A DNA stretch of 11,429 bases, taken from Candidatus Bathyarchaeota archaeon. GTDB taxonomy: Archaea > Thermoproteota > Bathyarchaeia > Bathyarchaeales > Bathycorpusculaceae. Where the stretch lies: assembly GCA_018396615.1 (NCBI GenBank), contig JAGTQT010000042.1:1-11429 (forward strand), given 5' to 3'. The first letter of the stretch is position 1, and each line of letters starts with the position of its first letter. The position numbers and the translations under genes are program-made. Shown here piece after piece: positions 6,437-11,429 of this stretch. The notes under the pieces were generated by a model. It had not been told where the DNA came from. It made no database searches and saw only the letters and a list, made by a program, of their open reading frames with translations.

Positions 6437-6444
6437 ATATAAAA
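6437..6444 (+). promoter_or_regulatory. TATA box of the pst operon
   Basis: ATATAAAA would start transcription near 6467, about 30 nt before the pstS ATG and ahead of its ribosome site AGGAGATG (6481-6488). Confidence 0.5.
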
Positions 6445-6496
6445 TTACTGGCGATTCCTTGCAATCTGAAAAGACAGAAAAGGAGATGTAACAAAA

Positions 6497-7609
6497 ATGA
6501 ACTACAAAATAATCGCACTCACAGAAGCAGCAATCCTAATCGCAGTCATAGCAGGCTTCGCAGTCTACAGCATGTATTTCACCAACCAGCCAATCATACT
6601 AAGCGGCGCAGGAGCGACTTTCCCAGCTCCACTAATTCAAAAATGGAGCGCAGAATTCAAAGAGTTGACAGGAGTACAAATTAACTATGAAGGAATAGGC
6701 AGCGGAGGCGGAGTAAAACAGTTCACCGACAAAACTGTCGACTTCGGCGCAAGCGACCCACCAATGAAAGACTCAGAGTTCTCCGCAGCACCCGGAACGC
6801 TACATATCCCAATCACAATAGGAGGAGTTGTGCCCATCTACAATATCCAAGGAATACAAAAGGGACTCAACTTTTCAGGGCAAGTGCTCGCAGACATATT
6901 CAGCCTAAATATCACCAAGTGGAATGACCCAAGAATAACAACCATTAATCCTAGTGTAGCATTGCCAGATGCCGAAATAGTCGTCTGTCACAGATCAGAT
7001 TCCAGCGGAACGACCAAGGTTTTCACAAGCTTCCTTTCAGACGAAAGCGCAACATGGAAAGCAACATACGGAGCAGCCAACGTAATCAACTGGCCTTCGC
7101 AAACTATCGGCGGAAAAGGAAACCCAGGCGTAGCAGCCGCGGTACAGCAAAACCCGAATTCAATTGGCTATGTAGAGCTTTCCTACGCTTTAGAAAGCAA
7201 CATTCCCTACGGGAAAGTGCAAAACGCAGCAGGCAAATTCGTTGAACCCACATTGGAAACACTAGCAGCCGCAGCTTCCGCCGCATCGTTGATTCTTCCT
7301 TCTGGAGACGCAAGCTGGGCGTCAGTAGGAAGCTATTTCAACCTTCACAATGTAGAAGACGCTGAAAACGCCTACCCGATTGCAAGCTTTTCCTATGTAT
7401 TAGTCTACAAGGAGCTAGACGTCAAATCCGGAATGACTTCAGATAAAGCTAGGGCCTTGACATGGTTCTTATGGTGGGCAATTCATGACGGACAACACTA
7501 TGCCTCTAGGCTTTCATACGTTCCTTTGCCGCAAGCAGTTGTGACCCATAATGAAGCGACACTGCGGATGATAACTTTCAACGGACAGCAAGTTAACGAC
7601 TGGACATAG
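6497..7609 (+). CDS. pstS: Phosphate-binding protein PstS
   Basis: This is the high-affinity phosphate receptor of the Pst importer, acting outside the cell membrane. In 370 residues it carries the phosphate-cradling motifs of the family: SGAGATFPAP (36-45), GIGSGGG (66-72), DFGASDPPM (82-90) and the anion-contacting HRSDSSGTT (165-173). An N-terminal hydrophobic segment (about 5-27) is followed directly by the binding domain; no lipobox Cys is present, so it is probably held by this uncleaved helix or released by a signal peptidase, not anchored as a lipoprotein. The ATG at 6497 has AGGAGATG at 6481-6488. It is the first gene of pstSCAB-phoU, with 11 nt before pstC. Codons near the 5' end are rich in A and C at third positions, more so than in the neighbours, which may reflect high expression. 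Phosphate starvation control through the divergent regulator is likely. Confidence 0.96.
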   Translation: MNYKIIALTEAAILIAVIAGFAVYSMYFTNQPIILSGAGATFPAPLIQKWSAEFKELTGVQINYEGIGSGGGVKQFTDKTVDFGASDPPMKDSEFSAAPGTLHIPITIGGVVPIYNIQGIQKGLNFSGQVLADIFSLNITKWNDPRITTINPSVALPDAEIVVCHRSDSSGTTKVFTSFLSDESATWKATYGAANVINWPSQTIGGKGNPGVAAAVQQNPNSIGYVELSYALESNIPYGKVQNAAGKFVEPTLETLAAAASAASLILPSGDASWASVGSYFNLHNVEDAENAYPIASFSYVLVYKELDVKSGMTSDKARALTWFLWWAIHDGQHYASRLSYVPLPQAVVTHNEATLRMITFNGQQVNDWT

Positions 7610-7620
7610 AAGAGAAGACA

Positions 7621-8619
7621 ATGACCCAACACGAAAAATCCCAAAATTTTCTTTCAAAAATAAAAACTAACCATAAAAAGAGGTTTTCAGGGGATTCAGT
7701 TTTCAGAACAATCATTTTGCTTATTGCATGCAATATTTTCATAATTCTAGGATTAATAATCTTCAAAATAACTCAAGGGGCATGGCTGTCAATTCAGACT
7801 TATGGCATAAAATTCCTATGGGGAACAACATGGCAGCCATTTCCTCCGGAGCCAACTGCTCCGCCTTCTTTCGGAGCGCTACCGCTTGTTTGGGGTACTC
7901 TGACCACGTCGGCAATTGCCTTGTTATTAGGTGTCCCAATAAGCCTCGGCATAGCTCTAGCACTCTCCGAGTTTACGCCAAAGAGTTTTAACTATGTAAT
8001 TTCCTTTTTTGTAGAATTACTCGCAGCAATACCTAGCGTAATATATGGTCTGTGGGGAATATTCATCCTAATTCCGTTTCTTCAGAATAACGTATATCCG
8101 CATTTGCAAGCGACGCTAGGCTTCCTCCCATTCTTTCAAGGCACAATACGCGGTTCTTCAGTATTAACCGGAGGCATTGTTCTTGCGATAATGATTATTC
8201 CAACAGTGTCAGCAATATCAAGAGACGTTTTCGCCGCTGTCCCAAACAGTCAAAGAGAAGCAATTATTGCATTAGGCGCCACTAGATGGGAAAAGGCAAG
8301 AATCGTCATGAGCTATGGACGCTCCGGCGTTATAGGGGCAATAATGCTAGGACTAGGTAGAGCTATTGGAGAAACGATGGCTATCACAATGGTCATTGGA
8401 AATTCATTCAATATGTTTACGTCTCTTTTTGAACCCGGCTCCACGTTGGCTTCGATTATAGCAAACGAATTCACTGAAGCCAGTTCTCCCCCAGTCTACA
8501 TTTCCGCTTTAATGGAAGTTGGGCTAATACTCTTTGCTCTTGCAATTGCAGTGAATGCTTCAGCGAGGCTGGTTATTTGGCGCTCAATGAGGAAAACGAA
8601 GGAAGCTGAGATGCTTTGA
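7621..8619 (+). CDS. pstC: Phosphate ABC permease PstC
   Basis: This is one of the two membrane subunits forming the phosphate channel. The 332 residues start with about 25 polar and basic residues, then a first helix (about 28-50), a long extracellular segment rich in Pro (WQPFPPEPTAPPSFGALP, 71-88), and the core transport domain from about 89. Family marks are AAIPSVIYGLWG (135-146), the ATPase-docking loop REAIIALGATRWEKA (212-226), and GRAIGETMA (246-254). The long outside loop before the core is usual for PstC and distinguishes it from PstA. ATG at 7621 follows the pstS stop after 11 nt; the ribosome site is weak (AGAGAAG). It ends one base before the TTG start of pstA, so translation of the two is probably coupled, matching the one-to-one pairing of these subunits. 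Confidence 0.95.
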   Translation: MTQHEKSQNFLSKIKTNHKKRFSGDSVFRTIILLIACNIFIILGLIIFKITQGAWLSIQTYGIKFLWGTTWQPFPPEPTAPPSFGALPLVWGTLTTSAIALLLGVPISLGIALALSEFTPKSFNYVISFFVELLAAIPSVIYGLWGIFILIPFLQNNVYPHLQATLGFLPFFQGTIRGSSVLTGGIVLAIMIIPTVSAISRDVFAAVPNSQREAIIALGATRWEKARIVMSYGRSGVIGAIMLGLGRAIGETMAITMVIGNSFNMFTSLFEPGSTLASIIANEFTEASSPPVYISALMEVGLILFALAIAVNASARLVIWRSMRKTKEAEML

Positions 8620-8620
8620 A

Positions 8621-9457
8621 TTGAGAAGCTACAGATTCAGAAAACTGGAAGATAGAATAATGATATCGCTAGCTTATGCAGCGCTGATTATTGCTTTGAT
8701 TCCACTTGCTAGCATTCTCATTGAGACCGTTGGCAGAGGATTGTCGGCAATGAGTTTCAATCTTTTCTTTGAGGAGATTCCTCCACTGGGTCAATCAGGT
8801 GGGGGAATCGGACCGGCGATTCAAGGAACCTTAATCGTGGTGGCGTTGGCGTCTGTTATGGGAATTCCGATCGGTGTTTTTTCTGGAATATACTTGGCTG
8901 AATCCCGGCAATCTCGACTTGCTTCGGTAGCTAGGTTTCTAAATGACGTTCTGACAAATGTGCCCTCGATAGTGCTGGGCATATTTGGCTGGGCATTAAT
9001 AGTTGTCGCAATAGGTTGGTCTGTCATCGCAGGCGCCATAGCTTTGGCGATTATGATGATTCCAATAGTCACAAGAACCACAGAAGAGGCAATAAAGCTC
9101 GTGCCTTCGACTATTAGAGAGGCAGCAATCGCGCTTGGAGTACCACAATGGAAAACCACTTTGACGGTAGTTCTAAGCAGCGCCAAAAAGGGCATCGCCA
9201 CAGGAATTCTTCTGGCAGTCGCAAGAATCTCTGGAGAGACCGCGCCGTTACTCTTAACAATACTTGGTAGCAGATTCTGGTTCAGTGGCTTTGCCCAGCC
9301 CACTGCTGCACTGCCCTTGGCGATTTTCAATTTTTCTCAATCGCCTTTTAGAACGGTTGATTTGCCTCGAGCATGGGGTGCATCCTTGATTCTTATTTTC
9401 ATCGTACTCGCTATTAACATCGCTGTAAGATATTACACCAGAGAAAAATACGGATAG
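8621..9457 (+). CDS. pstA: Phosphate ABC permease PstA
   Basis: This is the second channel subunit of the phosphate importer. In 278 residues it has a first helix (about 13-36), a short outer segment with PPLGQSGGGIGPAIQGT (54-70), and the permease core. Diagnostic stretches are NVPSIVLGIFGW (113-124), the docking loop REAAIALGVPQWKT (166-179) and ARISGETAPLL (201-211). I kept the TTG start at 8621 because it preserves the basic leader RSYRFRKLEDRI that PstA proteins usually carry before helix 1; an ATG at residue 14 would remove it. The TTG lies one base past the pstC stop and no strong ribosome site is seen, which fits reinitiation by ribosomes finishing pstC. pstB begins 8 nt after the stop. 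Confidence 0.95.
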   Translation: MRSYRFRKLEDRIMISLAYAALIIALIPLASILIETVGRGLSAMSFNLFFEEIPPLGQSGGGIGPAIQGTLIVVALASVMGIPIGVFSGIYLAESRQSRLASVARFLNDVLTNVPSIVLGIFGWALIVVAIGWSVIAGAIALAIMMIPIVTRTTEEAIKLVPSTIREAAIALGVPQWKTTLTVVLSSAKKGIATGILLAVARISGETAPLLLTILGSRFWFSGFAQPTAALPLAIFNFSQSPFRTVDLPRAWGASLILIFIVLAINIAVRYYTREKYG

Positions 9458-9465
9458 GCTGCTGC

Positions 9466-10224
9466 ATGAGCTACAAAATCGAAACTCAAAATCTAAGCGC
9501 ATGGTTCGGAAGCAAACAAGTCTTACAAGATATTACAATGAAAATTAAGGGAAACGTAGTAACAGCCATAATAGGTCCTTCTGGCTGCGGCAAAACTACG
9601 CTCATAAGATGCCTTAACAGAATGCATGAACTAACACCCCGAGCAAAAGTTACTGGAAAAGTTCTGCTAGATGGAGAAGACATCTACGGCGAAAACGTTG
9701 ACCCGGTGACTGTCAGAAGAAGAATAGGCATGGTTTTTCAGAAGCCAAACCCGTTTCCAATGATGTCGATCTACGATAACGTTGCAGCCGGATTGAAGCT
9801 AAACGGCATCGTAGATAAGCATAGGCTAGATAAAATCGTTGAAAAAAGCCTAAAAGCCGCTCACTTGTGGGATGAGGTTAAATTGGAGCTAGGAAAATCA
9901 GGCGCAAGCCTTTCTGGAGGGCAGCAGCAAAGGCTGTGCATTGCCAGAGCGTTGGCAATTGAGCCTGAAGTTATTTTAATGGACGAGCCCACGTCGGCTC
10001 TTGATCCTACGGCTGCAGCGAAGATAGAACAGCTTATACGAATCTTAGCTGAGGACTATACAGTGGTCATCGTTACCCACAACATGCAGCAAGCCGCAAG
10101 GGTCTCGGATTTCACCGCCTTCCTCTATCTGGGGAAGCTTGTTGAATATGGATCAACCAAGGATATTTTTGAAAATCCAAAGAGTGAATTAACTGAGAAA
10201 TACATAACAGGAGAGTTCGGCTAG
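9466..10224 (+). CDS. pstB: Phosphate ABC transporter ATPase PstB
   Basis: This ATPase powers phosphate import and binds the cytoplasmic loops of PstC and PstA as a dimer. The 252 residues are the normal family length. All motifs are intact: Walker A GPSGCGKTT (37-45), Q-loop Gln92 in the PstB-type stretch VFQKPNPFPM (90-99), signature LSGGQQQ (149-155), Walker B VILMDE (169-174), D-loop SALD, and switch His205 in VTHNMQQA. NRMHEL (51-56) and the QKPNPFPMMSIYDNVAAGL stretch are specific to PstB rather than other ABC ATPases. The family's usual C-terminal YGSTKDIFENPKSELTEKYI precedes the end. The start ATG at 9478 minus twelve bases, at 9466, lies 8 nt after the pstA stop. The phoU ribosome site overlaps its stop codon. 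Confidence 0.96.
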   Translation: MSYKIETQNLSAWFGSKQVLQDITMKIKGNVVTAIIGPSGCGKTTLIRCLNRMHELTPRAKVTGKVLLDGEDIYGENVDPVTVRRRIGMVFQKPNPFPMMSIYDNVAAGLKLNGIVDKHRLDKIVEKSLKAAHLWDEVKLELGKSGASLSGGQQQRLCIARALAIEPEVILMDEPTSALDPTAAAKIEQLIRILAEDYTVVIVTHNMQQAARVSDFTAFLYLGKLVEYGSTKDIFENPKSELTEKYITGEFG

Positions 10225-10235
10225 GTGAGAAAAAG

Positions 10236-10880
10236 ATGAGCAGAATAATAGACGCTGGTTTAGAAGAGCTTTCGGTAATGCTTTGCAGAATGGGAGAACT
10301 AACGTACGAAACTGTTTCCTTGTCTCTAAAAGGATGCTTAAACGGCACAAGCGTATACTCTCAGGTTAATAAAATGTCGGACGCGCTTGTATCGATGTCG
10401 GATCAGGCTGAGGACAAGGCCTTCGAACTAATCGCACGGTTTCAGCCAGTAGCATCCGACCTAAGAACAATAAAGTCCTACATGAAGATCGCCTACGATT
10501 TTGCTCGATACAGCAGATACGCCCTTGACATATCCTACATCACTAAACAGTTTGGCGGGCTAAAAGAGTGCGAAAAATGGATAACTGAATACATTGAAAA
10601 GATGAGCGAAAAAGTCCTGACAATGGTTCGAACAAGCATCGACGCGCTTCGAAGCCACGACACACAGCTTGCCAAAACCATCGCCAAAACAGAAGAAGAA
10701 GCAGACAAAATGTATTTCGAATATCTCGACAGATTGATCGAAAAAGCACCGGCAACAAGCAAGTGCACAATCTCCAGCGTACTCGTAGTAAGATATCTAG
10801 AAAGAATAGCTGATCACGCAACGTATGTCTGCGAATCAGTGATCTACCTTGCGACAGGTGAAAAGACTATACTAAGATAA
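10236..10880 (+). CDS. phoU: Phosphate transport regulator PhoU
   Basis: This is a cytoplasmic all-helical protein that in known systems restrains PstSCAB when phosphate is plentiful and takes part in signalling. The 214 residues are the usual length and form two three-helix bundles. The first holds QPVASDLR (70-77), a strong PhoU mark. The metal-site motif of the second is standard (ERIADHA, 189-195), but the matching place in the first reads YDFARYSRYA (87-96), without the usual Glu-Arg-x-x-Asp-His order. Only one complete metal site may therefore remain. The ATG at 10236 has AGGTGA (10223-10228), formed across the pstB stop, so it is translationally linked to pstB. It is separate from the longer AbrB-PhoU protein at the other end of the locus and lacks any DNA-binding domain, so the two probably have different jobs. 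Confidence 0.93.
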   Translation: MSRIIDAGLEELSVMLCRMGELTYETVSLSLKGCLNGTSVYSQVNKMSDALVSMSDQAEDKAFELIARFQPVASDLRTIKSYMKIAYDFARYSRYALDISYITKQFGGLKECEKWITEYIEKMSEKVLTMVRTSIDALRSHDTQLAKTIAKTEEEADKMYFEYLDRLIEKAPATSKCTISSVLVVRYLERIADHATYVCESVIYLATGEKTILR

Positions 10881-10937
10881 CTTGCGCCAAATTGGACTTC
10901 TTTACTTAAAATAGCCTAGAAAGTATCTTTAAATGGT

Positions 10938-10992
10938 AAAAAAGCGCTAGGGAATAGGTTTACATTTCAGTTTAAATTTTCGGCGCTTTTTT
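10938..10992 (+). terminator. Long inverted repeat ending in a T-run, probable pst operon terminator
   Basis: AAAAAAGCGC (10938-10947) and GCGCTTTTTT (10983-10992) are perfect 10-bp arms around a 35-nt AT-rich loop, 57 nt past the phoU stop. The final T-run suits archaeal termination. The long loop is unusual for a plain terminator, so another structured role is possible. Confidence 0.45.
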
Positions 10993-11055
10993 AATTTGGA
11001 ATTATTTATTTAAAATTGGCTTTCTTCCATGCAGGAAAACTGGAGGTTTGAACCT

Positions 11056-11121
11056 ATGCCCCCATTTTTTCAATTCTTTGCAGATCACAAAACTAATATG
11101 AATAGATATAGAACAAAGTAG
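11056..11121 (+). CDS. Possible 21-residue microprotein gene
   Basis: An ATG lies 9 nt after a strong GGAGG (11042-11046) and opens a frame of 21 residues beginning MPPFFQFFADHK, hydrophobic at first and basic at the end, with stop TAG at 11119-11121. An AT-rich TATA-like stretch (TTATTTAAAA, about 11006-11015) lies at a suitable distance upstream. An earlier in-frame ATG at 11029 would give 30 residues but has no ribosome site. No family is recognised, and a frame this short may be chance; a role as a leader peptide for the next gene is conceivable. Confidence 0.25.
   Translation: MPPFFQFFADHKTNMNRYRTK
11105..11110 (+). promoter_or_regulatory. TATA-like box for the metallo-hydrolase gene
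   Basis: GATATA lies about 25-30 nt before the ATG at 11135. Since no ribosome site precedes this ATG, a leaderless mRNA starting at or near the ATG is likely. Confidence 0.3.
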
Positions 11122-11134
11122 AAACAGAATTAGA

Positions 11135-11429
11135 ATGACAGAACTTAATCGCTTAGGAAATAACGTTTATGGAGTTACTGACCTCCGTCATATTGCTGGT
11201 ATAGGCGTTAATGCTGGTTTCATATTGGTTTCTGACAGCATTATCCATATTGATTCAGGAATGACTATTACTGATGGCGAATATCTCTTTAACAAATCAA
11301 AAGAAAAGGCAGATAAACAAAAAAATCTATGGCTCATTCTAACTCACCATCATTCGGATCACATCTTCGGTATGAGAGTCTTCAAAGAGGCTGGAGCAAA
11401 GGTTATGGCACATGAGAATGTGCTGAAGT
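11135..11429 (+). CDS. Metallo-beta-lactamase-fold hydrolase, N-terminal part (cut by right edge)
   Basis: The first 98 residues are present and the frame is open at the right edge. They show the family's opening: beta strands (NNVYGVTDLRHIAGIGVNAG, then FILVSDSIIHIDSGM at 29-43, where Asp40 is the usual acidic residue) and the metal-binding motif THHHSDH (70-76), i.e. His71, His73, Asp75 and His76 in the His-x-His-x-Asp-His pattern that binds two metal ions, usually zinc. The family hydrolyses many substrates (thioesters such as lactoylglutathione, lactones, lactams, nucleic acids), so the substrate cannot be named from this part; the short spacing looks closest to the glyoxalase II-like group. 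The ATG at 11135 is the first start after an in-frame TGA (11099-11101) and lacks a ribosome site. It is probably independent of the pst operon. Confidence 0.85.
   Translation, partial: MTELNRLGNNVYGVTDLRHIAGIGVNAGFILVSDSIIHIDSGMTITDGEYLFNKSKEKADKQKNLWLILTHHHSDHIFGMRVFKEAGAKVMAHENVLK

Noticed and set aside
8821..9330. Minus-strand open frame of 169 codons opposite pstA
   Set aside because: It is a shadow of pstA: the Ala/Ile/Thr-rich translation mirrors membrane-helix codons, and no promoter or ribosome site is seen.
11041..11065. tRNA-like T-arm sequence GAGGTTTGAACCT
   Set aside because: The matching acceptor, D-arm and anticodon parts are missing upstream; the palindrome is probably chance overlapping a ribosome site.
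1..11429. CRISPR array, transposon ends or other mobile-element signs
   Set aside because: No regularly spaced repeats, transposase or integrase motifs, or flanking terminal repeats were seen by eye.

Overview
The window looks archaeal and most resembles the Bathyarchaeia / uncultivated TACK type, though the exact lineage is my inference. The signs are TATA-box core promoters about 25 nt ahead of likely transcription starts, GGAGG/AGGTGA Shine-Dalgarno sites, several TTG/GTG starts, a surface protein ending in a VPEF + hydrophobic helix + KRK tail, and an AbrB-PhoU fusion regulator of the type archaea carry beside pst genes. No rRNA, tRNA, CRISPR array or transposon was found, and no gene-free stretch exceeds 300 bases.

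Layout. Positions 1-1590 hold four small proteins of archaeal or lineage-specific type: a one-helix membrane protein with an acidic/basic tail (possibly cut by the left edge), a C-terminally membrane-anchored protein, a cysteine-rich zinc-ribbon protein, and a roughly 61-residue basic protein. The zinc-ribbon gene is notable: its first zinc-binding Cys pair lies upstream of any ATG/GTG/TTG, behind a TATA box and a strong ribosome site, so it seems to start at a non-standard codon (ACG at 1216-1218) or to carry a point change. Positions 1681-4173 (minus strand) are a two-gene ABC importer of the nitrate/sulfonate/taurine class, an ATPase plus a permease in which two transmembrane domains are fused in one chain; no substrate-binding protein is nearby.

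Positions 4380-5339 (plus) hold a four-helix membrane protein resembling DUF420 and an exported protein whose domain resembles the superoxide-reductase (desulfoferrodoxin) fold, ending in a PEF-CTERM-like sorting tail. The tail seems to have lost its stop through a one-base change and now overlaps the next gene.

Positions 5308-10880 are a complete phosphate (Pst) locus. A minus-strand AbrB-PhoU fusion regulator is divergent from pstS-pstC-pstA-pstB-phoU. PstS captures phosphate outside the cell, PstC and PstA form the channel, PstB drives import with ATP, and PhoU probably signals or restrains the importer. The AbrB-PhoU protein is the likely transcriptional regulator, and the 139-bp divergent promoter contains an inverted repeat between two TATA boxes that could be its operator. 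After phoU comes a long inverted repeat ending in a T-run (probable terminator), a possible 21-residue microprotein gene, and the start of a metallo-beta-lactamase-fold hydrolase cut by the right edge.

I see no clearly new multi-gene system. The most unusual points are the start of the zinc-ribbon gene, the degenerate iron site and frameshifted tail of the superoxide-reductase-like surface protein, and the architecture of the Pst regulatory region.
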